Assembly (NCBI RefSeq): GCF_001969445.1
Contig: NZ_CP017297.1
Location: 4,321,604-4,385,603 of the forward strand
From: Brachybacterium sp. P6-10-X1
Lineage (GTDB): Bacteria > Actinomycetota > Actinomycetes > Actinomycetales > Dermabacteraceae
Length of the DNA stretch: 64,000 bases
Direction: 5' to 3'
A program made the translations under genes and the position numbers. The notes beneath the pieces are model-generated. The model saw only the letters and a program-made list of their open reading frames with translations. It was not told where the DNA came from and searched no databases. Positions 6,873 through 14,833 of the stretch are shown one piece after another (within the stretch, counting starts at the first letter, position 1; each line of letters starts with the position of its first letter).

Positions 6873-8123
6873 ATGCACGCACGGACGGGCGCGGAGTCGT
6901 CATCGGAGATCCCCGGGATCCTTCACCTGGACATGGATGCCTTCTTCGCCTCCGTCGAAGTGCGCGACGACCCGGGACTGCAGGGCCTGCCGGTCGTGGT
7001 GGGAGGAGCCGGTACCCGCGGCGTGGTCGCCGCCGCCAGCTACCCTGCCCGCACCCGCGGGATCCGCTCGGCGATGCCGATGGCCACGGCACGACGCCTC
7101 GCCCCGGACCTGGTCATCGTCCCTCCCCGGATCGCCCGCTATCGCGAGGCCTCCGCCCGGGTGATGGAGATCCTCGGGTCCGTGGTCGCCGAGGTGGAGC
7201 AGATCAGCATCGACGAGGCGTTCCTCGACGTGCGCGGGGCACGCCGACTGTTCGGCGAGCCCCAGCAGATCGCCGCCCTGTTGCGCCGGACGATCCGCGA
7301 GGAGCTGGACCTGCCCAGCTCCGTGGGCGGCTCGGTCTCCCGCGCGGTCGCCAAGATCGCCTCGGCCCGGGCGAAGCCCGATGGCCAGCTGATCGTGCCG
7401 GCGGCGGGAACGGCCGACTTCCTGGCCCCGCTGCCGGTCTCCGTGGTCTCCGGGATCGGCCCCAAGGCCGTCGCCTCCCTCGAGCGGATCGGGGTCCGCA
7501 CCATCGGCCAGATCCGTGAGATCCCTCCGTCCGCCCTGGCCCGCGCTCTCGGTCCCCGCGCGCCGGAGATCGCTCGCCTCGCCGCGGGCAGCGACCGCAC
7601 GGGCCTGGGCCGTCGCGTGCGGGACAAGTCCGTGGGGACCGAACGCACCTGGGACGAGGACCTCACGGACGCCGATCAGGTGCGCCGCCGCATCACGGTG
7701 ATGGCGGACGACGTCGCCCGGCAGCTGCGCCGCGGGGAACTCGTCGCGCGCACCGTCGTGCTCAAGCTGCGCAGCCCGGACGGGACCACCATCACCCGCT
7801 CGGCGACCCTGGACCAGCCGACGGCCAGCGGGGAGCGGTTGCGCGAGCACGTGGTGGCGCTGTGGGAGCGGGAGAGCCACCGGCTGCACCGCATCCGCCT
7901 GGCCGGGGTGCGCGCCACCCATCTCGAGCCCGAGGCCTCGACCCCGTACCAGCACGAGCTGACCGCCCGGTCGGGACAATGGAGGGATCTCGAGGCGGCG
8001 ATGGACCGCGCCGTGGACCGGTTCGGGACCACCAGCCTCAGCCGCGGGTCCACCCTTCAGAGGGCCCCGGAGGAGGCGCCGCGGGTCGGCTCCCCGGCCT
8101 CTCCCGACCAGGATCGGCCCTGA
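6873..8123 (+). CDS. dinB: DNA polymerase IV (Y-family translesion polymerase)
   Basis: 416 aa. The catalytic carboxylates are present: Asp20 in LHLDMDAFF and Asp114-Glu115 in SIDEAFLDV. The YPAR and steric-gate region (FF after DMDA) fits Pol IV. A thumb helix-hairpin-helix (GIGPKAVASLERIG) and the little-finger domain follow. It extends primers past DNA lesions. The ATG at 6873 has AAGGAGG five nt upstream. A GTG at 6867 lies inside that ribosome site. TACAGT (6846-6851) is a plausible -10. There is no SOS box in the 64 bp upstream, so LexA control is not supported. The C-terminus ends in a Pro/Asp-rich tail in which I see no clear QLxLF-type sliding-clamp motif. Confidence 0.95.
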   Translation: MHARTGAESSSEIPGILHLDMDAFFASVEVRDDPGLQGLPVVVGGAGTRGVVAAASYPARTRGIRSAMPMATARRLAPDLVIVPPRIARYREASARVMEILGSVVAEVEQISIDEAFLDVRGARRLFGEPQQIAALLRRTIREELDLPSSVGGSVSRAVAKIASARAKPDGQLIVPAAGTADFLAPLPVSVVSGIGPKAVASLERIGVRTIGQIREIPPSALARALGPRAPEIARLAAGSDRTGLGRRVRDKSVGTERTWDEDLTDADQVRRRITVMADDVARQLRRGELVARTVVLKLRSPDGTTITRSATLDQPTASGERLREHVVALWERESHRLHRIRLAGVRATHLEPEASTPYQHELTARSGQWRDLEAAMDRAVDRFGTTSLSRGSTLQRAPEEAPRVGSPASPDQDRP

Positions 8124-8182
8124 AAGCCGCCTGTCCGTGTGATGCGTCGCGGCCGGAGTTCCCATAACTCAGGAACTGGCTC

Positions 8183-8188
8183 TAAACT
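8183..8188 (+). promoter_or_regulatory. Candidate -10 of the DUF3040 gene
   Basis: TAAACT, in a locally AT-richer stretch, about 88 nt before the ATG. A -35 is not clear. Confidence 0.35.
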
Positions 8189-8276
8189 GGGGGAAACGCC
8201 GATGGAGGCTCCGGACCACGATCGGCGGTCGGTGCGCCCACCAGCGCGAGAGGACCGGGGACAAGGAGCGGGAATC

Positions 8277-8687
8277 ATGCCGCTGTCTGACCATGAGCAG
8301 AAGATGCTCGACGAGATGGAGCGTCAGCTCTTCGCTGACGACCCACATCTCGCGAAGGCGTTCGCGCCGGCCAGGAACCGTCGTCGCAGCGGGCGACGGA
8401 TCGCGATCGGGCTCGGCGGCGTCGTCGTCGGCCTCGCCGTGCTGGTCCTGGCCGTCTCGTTGCCCGCGATCTGGCTGGGCGTCATCGCCTTCATGGGGAT
8501 GCTCGCCGGCGCCGTCTTCGCGGTGACCACCCCGAGCTCGTCCTCCCAGGAGGGCCCCACCGATTCCGACGGCGGCGGTGGCGGGGGCAGCGGCCCCAGC
8601 ACCCCGCGCGGCTCGGACGGCGGAAACTTCATGAGCAAGCTCGAGGCGCGATGGGAGAAGCGCTCCGGGGACGACCCCCGCCTCTGA
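8277..8687 (+). CDS. DUF3040 two-pass membrane protein
   Basis: 136 aa. It opens with MPLSDHEQKMLDEMERQL, the conserved cytoplasmic start of DUF3040. An Arg-rich stretch (33-41) and two membrane segments (about 42-62 and 64-85) follow, then a Ser/Gly-rich tail. DUF3040 proteins are very common in actinobacteria next to dinB and mraZ, and no function is established. The start has AAGGAG 10 nt upstream. An in-frame ATG at 8139 would add 46 unconserved residues. A terminator follows, so the gene is separate from the dcw cluster. Confidence 0.9.
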   Translation: MPLSDHEQKMLDEMERQLFADDPHLAKAFAPARNRRRSGRRIAIGLGGVVVGLAVLVLAVSLPAIWLGVIAFMGMLAGAVFAVTTPSSSSQEGPTDSDGGGGGGSGPSTPRGSDGGNFMSKLEARWEKRSGDDPRL

Positions 8688-8732
8688 GACGAGCTCCCCG
8701 ACGCGCCCCCGCGCGCCGCACCACGACCCCTG

Positions 8733-8760
8733 AAGCCCCGGCTCCCACGAGCCGGGGCTT
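8733..8760. terminator. Terminator after the DUF3040 gene
   Basis: AAGCCCCGGCTC and GAGCCGGGGCTT form a perfect 12-bp stem with loop CCAC. No T-tract follows. Confidence 0.8.
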
Positions 8761-9218
8761 CGTCGTGCCCGGACCTGGGTGACCTTCCCGCCGCCTGCTC
8801 GCGATCCCTGACCGGAACCGGGGGTGACCCGCCCCTCGGACACGGGCGATCCGCGGTCGGCCCCGGCAGCACGGGCCTCTGGCCGACCGCGCGGTCCGTG
8901 CGGTGATCCGGCGCCGTCGGGTCTGCTGCGCGGGTCGCCCCGGTGCATCGTCCCCGGGGACCCCCACTTCGCTCCACCGCAGCCCTCCCCGGCCCTCCAC
9001 CATCGCCCTCGTTCGGCCTCCGAGAGGCCGTGAGTGGCTGTGACCTGCGAGATTCCTGGGGTGCCGTGGGGGGAGGGGTGGGGAAGCGCGGCACATCGCG
9101 CCGACCGAGCTCCGCCGGCGACGCGCCGTGCGCCATATTCCCCCCACTTCCCACCACCCTGTTGACCTGTAGTGATGCTCGCCATGAGGGGTCTTTTCGC
9201 CGTTCTGATAGCACGACG
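8761..9218. other. Long non-coding stretch upstream of mraZ
   Basis: Together with 8688-8760 and 9219-9301 this is the only gap over 300 bp. I find no convincing gene: open frames on the minus strand cross the DUF3040 gene and mraZ and look like antisense shadows. A possible -35 TTGACC lies at 9162-9167, without a convincing -10 at 16-18 bp. Two TGGGG units 10 bp apart (9057 and 9067) resemble the MraZ boxes further down. Otherwise I see nothing in it. Confidence 0.5.
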
Positions 9219-9263
9219 TGGGGATTAGTGGGGTAAAGTGGAGCGCGTTGGGAGGAGATGGGT
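9219..9263 (+). promoter_or_regulatory. MraZ operator: five TGGRN repeats with exact 10-bp period
   Basis: TGGGG (9219), TGGGG (9229), TGGAG (9239), TGGGA (9249) and TGGGT (9259) start exactly 10 bp apart, all on one face of the helix. E. coli MraZ binds TGGGN repeats separated by 5 nt (10-bp period) in its own promoter, so this is the likely autoregulatory site. A candidate -10 TAAAGT (9234-9239) lies inside it. Confidence 0.75.
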
Positions 9264-9301
9264 GTCGGATCGCGAGTCTCGGCGAGTGAAGGAGGGCCTG
9301 G

Positions 9302-9733
9302 ATGTTCCTCGGCACCTTCACGCCCAAGCTCGACGACAAGGGTCGCCTGATCTTCCCGGCCAAGTTCCGCGACGAGCTCGCCTCGGGACTGGTCATGACT
9401 CGTGGGCAGGAGCACTGCATCGCCGTGTACCCGCTCGCCGAGTTCCGCCAGAAGCTCGAGGAGGCCCGTCGGGCGCCCACCACCGACCGGCGCACCCGCG
9501 ACTACCTGCGTGTGCTGCTGTCCGGAGCGGAGGACGTCATCCCGGACAAGCAGGGCCGCATCACCATCCCGGGCCACCTTCGCGGGTACGCGGACCTGGA
9601 CCGGGAATGCGCCGTCATCGGCGCGCTCGATCGACTCGAGATCTGGTCGCTCCCGGCCTGGGAGACCTATCTCGAGCAGAAGGAGGAAGGCTTCGCCGAG
9701 ACCTCCGAGGAGGTGGTCCCCGGCTTGTTCTGA
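9302..9733 (+). CDS. mraZ: Transcriptional regulator MraZ
   Basis: 143 aa with two AbrB/SpoVT-type swapped-hairpin half domains, each with the D-x-KGR motif: [14 protein letters not shown] (about 10-23) and [14 protein letters not shown] (about 81-94). MraZ forms ring oligomers and controls the dcw operon that it heads. The ATG has GAAGGAGGG at good spacing. The five 10-bp-phased TGGRN repeats 39-83 nt upstream are its predicted operator. It is followed by a 192-bp gap with hairpins before rsmH, the largest break inside the early dcw cluster. Confidence 0.97.
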   Translation: MFLGTFTPKLDDKGRLIFPAKFRDELASGLVMTRGQEHCIAVYPLAEFRQKLEEARRAPTTDRRTRDYLRVLLSGAEDVIPDKQGRITIPGHLRGYADLDRECAVIGALDRLEIWSLPAWETYLEQKEEGFAETSEEVVPGLF

Positions 9734-9741
9734 GCTCGGCC

Positions 9742-9819
9742 GGACGGACATCCGTCCCGTGAGACCTCTCGTCGTTCCCGCCCCGATGCAACTTCCCCGG
9801 TGGCGGGTCGGGAACGACG
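9742..9819 (+). promoter_or_regulatory. Hairpins in the mraZ-rsmH gap (possible attenuator)
   Basis: GGACGGA/TCCGTCC (9742-9757) is a 7-bp stem with a 2-nt loop. CGTCGTTCCCG (9770-9780) pairs perfectly with CGGGAACGACG (9809-9819) over 11 bp, enclosing 28 nt. They could end part of the mraZ transcripts or protect an mRNA end. Confidence 0.4.
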
Positions 9820-9925
9820 GGGAATCTGACAGGACGGCACCGCGCGACCGGACGGCGGAGCCGAGAGGAGCAGGGGGACCCGGTCCTCGCCCGCAGCACA
9901 CGAACGACCCAGGACAGGGGGGGAC

Positions 9926-10921
9926 ATGGACGAGACGACGGACGGCCCGCCGGCCCGGGACCGACACCTCCCGGTCCTGCTCGCCACGTCGGTCGAGCTG
10001 CTCGTGCCCGCGCTCCAGGAGCCGGGCGCGATCTACGTCGACGCCACCCTGGGAATGGGCGGGCACGCCGCCGCCGTGCTCCGCGCCGCCCCGCAGGCGC
10101 AGCTGGTGGGCATCGACCGTGACCCCCAGGCGCTCGAGCTGGCCCGGCGGCGGCTGGACGGCGAGGGCGTGGGCGACCGCGCCACCCTCGTCCATGCCAC
10201 CTACGACGAGATCCCCGACGTGCTGACGGAGCTCGACCTGTCCGGCGCCCACGCCGTGATGATGGATCTGGGCCTGTCCAGCTTCCAGATCGACACCACG
10301 GATCGCGGCTTCTCCTACGCGGCCGACGCCCCGCTGGACATGCGCATGGACACCGCCTCCGACGGCCCCACGGCCGCGGACCTCCTGCGGGAGCTGCCTG
10401 AGGCGGAGATCTCCCGGATCCTCCACGACCTCGGTGACGAGCGCTTCGCCCGCCGCATCGCGCGCCGCATCGTTCAGCAGCGCGAGACCGCGCCGCTGGA
10501 GCGCAGCGGCGAGCTGGTCGCCCTGCTGGACCGGGCGATCCCCGGCGCCTCCAAGGCCGGCGGCGGCCATCCCGCCAAGCGGACCTTCCAGGCGCTGCGG
10601 ATCGCCGTGAACCAGGAGCTCGAGATCCTCGCCTCTGCGCTCGAATCGGCCCTCGACTGCCTGCACGTCGGCGGACGCATCGTCGTGGAGTCCTACCACT
10701 CGGGTGAGGATCGCCTGGTCAAGACCGCCTTCGCGCGGCGGACCCACTCCTCGGCCCCGCCCGGACTGCCGGTCGAGCTCGACGAGCACCTCCCGACGTT
10801 CACCCCGCTCGTGCGGGGAGCCCTGAAGGCCGACGACGCCGAACGGGACACCAACTCCCGCGCCGCCTCCGTGCGGCTGCGGGCCCTCACCCGTACCCGA
10901 TCCGCCCGGAGAGGTCACTGA
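9926..10921 (+). CDS. rsmH: 16S rRNA (cytosine-1402-N4)-methyltransferase RsmH
   Basis: 331 aa, normal for RsmH (MraW). The SAM loop reads DATLGMGGHAAAVL, followed by GIDRDPQAL. Then come the family motifs MMDLGLSSFQID and ADAPLDMRMD, with ESYHSGEDRLVK near the end. It methylates C1402 in the ribosomal P site. The ATG follows GGACAGGGGGGAC. It heads the tightly packed run of genes: ftsL starts 1 nt after its stop. Confidence 0.97.
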   Translation: MDETTDGPPARDRHLPVLLATSVELLVPALQEPGAIYVDATLGMGGHAAAVLRAAPQAQLVGIDRDPQALELARRRLDGEGVGDRATLVHATYDEIPDVLTELDLSGAHAVMMDLGLSSFQIDTTDRGFSYAADAPLDMRMDTASDGPTAADLLRELPEAEISRILHDLGDERFARRIARRIVQQRETAPLERSGELVALLDRAIPGASKAGGGHPAKRTFQALRIAVNQELEILASALESALDCLHVGGRIVVESYHSGEDRLVKTAFARRTHSSAPPGLPVELDEHLPTFTPLVRGALKADDAERDTNSRAASVRLRALTRTRSARRGH

Positions 10922-10922
10922 T

Positions 10923-11441
10923 ATGGCCAGCACGTCAGCCGTTCACGCCCCGGCGGTCCGCCCCGCTCGCGGACCGCGATCCTCTGCCGCCCCTCGCCCG
11001 CGCCTGACCGTCGTCGCGGCGCCGCGGACCACCGGCGGCACGATGCCGTTCACCCTCCTGTGCACCCTGATCGTGGTCTCGACGCTGGCCGCGCTGCTGT
11101 ACCTGAACATCCAGATGTCCGACACCAGCTACGAGATCACCCGGCTCCAGAGCCAGTCGCAGCGGCTGACCGAGGAGAAGCAGGCGCTCTCGGAGACCAA
11201 CGAGCGCCTGGGCACCCCGCAGTCGCTCGAGCGCCAGGCGCGGGAGCTCGGCATGGTCCCGGTCACCGATCCGGCCTATATCGACCTCGACACGGGCGAG
11301 ATCCTCGGCGAGACCTCTCCGGCACAGCAGACTGAGGTCAACCCGGAGCTGGCGGACGTCCCGGCCGAGAAGGCCGTTCCGCCGGCTGAGATCTACGACG
11401 AGCCCACCACCTACCACGGCATGGGCAACGAGGGAGCCTGA
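10923..11441 (+). CDS. ftsL: FtsL-like divisome protein
   Basis: 172 aa: a basic, Pro-rich cytoplasmic start (1-40), one membrane segment (about 42-64), a short coiled coil (66-105, rich in Gln/Glu with heptad leucines) and an acidic extracytoplasmic tail. FtsL joins FtsQ and FtsB to activate septal peptidoglycan synthesis by FtsW-FtsI. Sequence conservation is low in this family, so the call rests on topology and on its place between rsmH and ftsI. It is longer than Gram-negative FtsL, as is usual in actinobacteria. Confidence 0.85.
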   Translation: MASTSAVHAPAVRPARGPRSSAAPRPRLTVVAAPRTTGGTMPFTLLCTLIVVSTLAALLYLNIQMSDTSYEITRLQSQSQRLTEEKQALSETNERLGTPQSLERQARELGMVPVTDPAYIDLDTGEILGETSPAQQTEVNPELADVPAEKAVPPAEIYDEPTTYHGMGNEGA

Positions 11442-11443
11442 CC

Positions 11444-13252
11444 ATGGCGCGGTCCCGCACGACCCGGTCCGCCGGGGGCACGCGCCGCCCACGCGGCGGC
11501 AGCACGCGCGACGGCAGCGGCACCCGGGCGGCGACGTCCCGGATCGGGGCGCCGCGCGTCCGCCACCGCCTGCTGATCTGCATGATCCTCGTCGCCGTGC
11601 TGATGATCTCCGGACGACTGGTCTGGGTCCAGGGCCTCGATGCCAGCGCCCGCGCCCAGGAGGCCATCGAGCAGCGCACCGTCACCCGCTCGATCCCCGC
11701 CCTGCGCGGAGACATCCTGGACCGCGACGGCACCACCATGGCCAGCTCCGTGGAACGGTACGACCTCTGGGTGAACCAGCTGCAGGTCGACCAGTACCGC
11801 CAGGGCGCCGACGAGGGCCCCACCGGCATCGAGGCCGCCGCCCAGGAGCTCGCCCCCGTGCTCGGCTGGTCGATCAGCGACACCGAGAAGGCGCTGACCG
11901 GCGACCGCGGTTTCGTCTACCTCTCCAAGAACGTCGAGCCCAAGGTGCGCGATGCGGCCCTCGCCCTGAAGATCCCGGGCATCGGCGCGGACCGGGTCGC
12001 CGACCGCATCTACCCCTCCGGCTCGGTGGGCGGCAACGTCCTCGGCTTCGTCGGCGCCGACGGAACGCCCCTGGCCGGCGTCGAGTACTCCTACGACGAC
12101 ACGCTCAGCGGCACCGACGGCGAGCGGACCTATGAGCGTGGCGCCGGCGGCCAGATCATCCCGACCGGCGAGCAGCACACCACCCCTGCGGTCGACGGCA
12201 GCGATCTGCTGCTGACCATCGACCGCGACCTGCAGTGGAAGGCGCAGCAGATCGTCGCCGGGGCCGTGGACAAGTGGGGCGCCGAGGGCGGCAGCGCCGT
12301 CGTGCTGAACTCGCACAGTGGTGAGGTCCTGGCCCTGGCCGAGTACCCCTCCTACGACCCCAACGCCCCCCAGGAGGACGAGTACCTCGGCAATCGGTCG
12401 ATCTCGAACGTCTTCGAACCCGGCTCGACGGGCAAGCTGTTCACGCTCGCCGCCGCCCTCGAGGAGGGCACGGCGACCCCGGACTCCGAGTACGAGGTCC
12501 CTTACGAGCAGTACTTCGAGGGGGAGCGCATCAAGGACTCCCACTACCATCCGGACCAGCAGCTCACCCTCGCGGGCGTGCTCAAGCACAGCTCGAACGT
12601 CGGCACCGTGCAGATCGCCGAGGAGATGTCCCCGCAGGTCCGCTACGACTACCTGCGGGCCTTCGGGCTCGGCGAGCCGACCGGCGTGCAGCTGCCCGGC
12701 GAGTCCGCCGGCACCGTGCACCCGCCGGAGGACTGGAACGGCCGCACCCGGTACACCACCGCCTTCGGGCAGGGCTACAACGTCAACGCCCTGCAGATGG
12801 TCTCCGCCGTCGGCACGTTCGCCAACGACGGGGTGCGCGTCCAGCCCTCCCTCGTCTCCGGGGTCCGGCAGGACGACGGCACCGTGCGGCCGGTGGGCCA
12901 GCCCGAGAGCACCCGGGTGATCTCCTCCGAGACCGCCGCGACCATGCGCACGATGATGGACAACGACGTCGACGAGGAGAAGGACCGCGCCGCCGTGAGC
13001 GGCTACGCCACGGCCGGCAAGACCGGCACCGCGCAGGTCGCCGACGGCACCTACACCGCGTCCTTCATCGGCTACGCCCCGGCGGACGACCCCGACATCG
13101 TCATCGGCGTGTTCGTCTTCGGCCTGAACTCGTTCATCTCCGGCAGCCGCGCCGCCTCCCCGGCGTTCTCCGAGCTGATGACCTTCACCCTGCAGAACCA
13201 GGGCATCCCGCCGACCGGGGTCCCCGGTCGTGAACTCGAGAACGAGTGGTGA
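11444..13252 (+). CDS. ftsI: Septal penicillin-binding protein (class B transpeptidase, FtsI/PBP3)
   Basis: 602 aa. A basic Arg/Gly-rich cytoplasmic N-terminus, one membrane anchor (about 46-64), a pedestal domain opening with RGDILDRDG, then the transpeptidase domain. All three active-site motifs are present: Ser328-Thr-Gly-Lys331, Ser383-Ser-Asn385 and Lys526-Thr-Gly-Thr529. It cross-links septal peptidoglycan together with FtsW. It starts 2 nt after ftsL and ends 7 nt before murE. There is no PASTA domain. Confidence 0.96.
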   Translation: MARSRTTRSAGGTRRPRGGSTRDGSGTRAATSRIGAPRVRHRLLICMILVAVLMISGRLVWVQGLDASARAQEAIEQRTVTRSIPALRGDILDRDGTTMASSVERYDLWVNQLQVDQYRQGADEGPTGIEAAAQELAPVLGWSISDTEKALTGDRGFVYLSKNVEPKVRDAALALKIPGIGADRVADRIYPSGSVGGNVLGFVGADGTPLAGVEYSYDDTLSGTDGERTYERGAGGQIIPTGEQHTTPAVDGSDLLLTIDRDLQWKAQQIVAGAVDKWGAEGGSAVVLNSHSGEVLALAEYPSYDPNAPQEDEYLGNRSISNVFEPGSTGKLFTLAAALEEGTATPDSEYEVPYEQYFEGERIKDSHYHPDQQLTLAGVLKHSSNVGTVQIAEEMSPQVRYDYLRAFGLGEPTGVQLPGESAGTVHPPEDWNGRTRYTTAFGQGYNVNALQMVSAVGTFANDGVRVQPSLVSGVRQDDGTVRPVGQPESTRVISSETAATMRTMMDNDVDEEKDRAAVSGYATAGKTGTAQVADGTYTASFIGYAPADDPDIVIGVFVFGLNSFISGSRAASPAFSELMTFTLQNQGIPPTGVPGRELENEW

Positions 13253-13259
13253 GCGCCTC

Positions 13260-14831
13260 ATGACCGCGCAGCGCGATCCCGCCCCCGAGCCGCCCCGGCC
13301 GCGCCGCCCCCTCGGCGCGACCGCGGCAGCCCTCGCCGCCGCCCTCGGGGCCGAGGCCCCCTCGACCGACCTGACCGTCACCGGGGTCACGCTGGACTCC
13401 CGCAGCGTCGCCCCCGGGGAGCTCTGGTGCGCGCTGCCGGGGGCCAACGCCCACGGCGCCGACTTCGCGGCCCAGGCGAGCGCTCGCGGAGCGGTGCTGG
13501 CGCTCACCGATCCCACCGGGGCCGGGCGCTGCCGCGACGCCGGTCTGCCCACCCTCGTCGTCGCCGACCCGCGCGAGGCCACCGCCCGGGCCGCGGCCCT
13601 GGTCCAGGGCCGACCCGCCGAGCGCCTGGCCACCCTCGGAGTGACCGGCACCAACGGGAAGACCTCCGTGACCACGGTCGTCACCCGCTCCCTGGACGCC
13701 CTCGGCGTCGCCGCCGGCATGATCGGCACCAGCGGCACCACCTACCGCGACGAGGCCGGCAGTGATCACGCCATCGCGACCGTCCGCACCACCCCGGAGT
13801 CCCCCGAGCTGCACGGCATCCTCGCTCGCATGCTCGAGGACCGGGTCCAGGTGGCCTCCATGGAGGTCTCCAGCCACGCGCTGGTCCTGCACCGGGCCGA
13901 CGAAGTCGTCTTCGACGTCGCCTGCTTCACCAACCTCACCCAGGACCATCTCGACTTCCACGGCACCATGGAGGCCTACTACGAGGCCAAGCGACGCCTG
14001 TTCACCCCGGAGCACTCGCGCCGCGGCATCGTCTGCGTCGACGACGAGTGGGGCCGGCGCCTGGCCCGCGAGGCGCGGGTCCCCGTCACCACCTACGCCA
14101 CGGCGCCCGACGCCGTGGCCGACCACAGGGTCCGCGAGATCGTCCCCGAGGGCTACGGCAGCACCTTCACCGTCGAGGGCCCGGAGGGGACGCGGACGCT
14201 GCACGCCGCGCTGCCCGGACGCCACTACGTCGCCAACACCCTCGCCGCCGAGCTGCTGCTGGCCGGTATCGGCCGGCACGGCCCCGAGGTCGCCCGTGCC
14301 CTCGGTGAGGCCGGGACGGTCCCCGGCCGCATGGAGCTGGTCGTCCGCGCCCCGATCCGCGGCGTGGTCGACTACTCCCACACCGCCGCTGCTCTCGAGC
14401 AGGCCCTGACCACCCTGCGCGCCGTGCCCGGCACCCGCCGGCTGATCGTCGTCATGGGCGCCGGCGGCGACCGCGACCGGGGCAAGCGGCCCGCCATGGG
14501 AGAGGCCGCCGCTCGCCTGGCCGACGTGGTCATCATCACGGACGACAACCCCCGCACGGAGGACCCCGCGGAGATCCGCCGAGCCGTCCGCGCGGGCATT
14601 CCCGCCACGGCGAATGCGCAGGTCCACGAGGTCGACGGACGCGGGCCCGCGATCGAGCTGGCCGCCGACCTGGCCGACGTGTCCGACACCATCCTGGTCG
14701 CCGGCAAGGGCGCCGAGACGGGGCAGCAGATCGGCGGTATCGTCCATCCGTTCGATGACCGTCTCCGCCTGCGCACCGCGTTGGCCGGCCCTGGCGGCAC
14801 GGGCGACGACGACACGGACGGAGAACGCTGA
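13260..14831 (+). CDS. murE: UDP-MurNAc-L-Ala-D-Glu : meso-diaminopimelate ligase MurE
   Basis: 523 aa. The ATP loop GTNGKTS is at 130-136, the carbamylated-Lys region reads YYEAKRRLF, and the amino-acid recognition motif Asp429-Asn-Pro-Arg432 is typical of enzymes that add meso-diaminopimelate rather than lysine. It catalyses the third Mur ligase step in the cytoplasm. I chose the ATG at 13260, since a GTG at 13230 would overlap ftsI by 23 nt. It is followed 2 nt later by murF. The diaminopimelate prediction agrees with dapC, dapD and dapE elsewhere in the window. Confidence 0.96.
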   Translation: MTAQRDPAPEPPRPRRPLGATAAALAAALGAEAPSTDLTVTGVTLDSRSVAPGELWCALPGANAHGADFAAQASARGAVLALTDPTGAGRCRDAGLPTLVVADPREATARAAALVQGRPAERLATLGVTGTNGKTSVTTVVTRSLDALGVAAGMIGTSGTTYRDEAGSDHAIATVRTTPESPELHGILARMLEDRVQVASMEVSSHALVLHRADEVVFDVACFTNLTQDHLDFHGTMEAYYEAKRRLFTPEHSRRGIVCVDDEWGRRLAREARVPVTTYATAPDAVADHRVREIVPEGYGSTFTVEGPEGTRTLHAALPGRHYVANTLAAELLLAGIGRHGPEVARALGEAGTVPGRMELVVRAPIRGVVDYSHTAAALEQALTTLRAVPGTRRLIVVMGAGGDRDRGKRPAMGEAAARLADVVIITDDNPRTEDPAEIRRAVRAGIPATANAQVHEVDGRGPAIELAADLADVSDTILVAGKGAETGQQIGGIVHPFDDRLRLRTALAGPGGTGDDDTDGER

Positions 14832-14833
14832 CC

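Noticed and set aside
8324..10933. A long minus-strand frame across DUF3040, the mraZ region and rsmH
   Set aside because: It crosses a terminator, the MraZ operator and two real genes and shows no recognisable domain.
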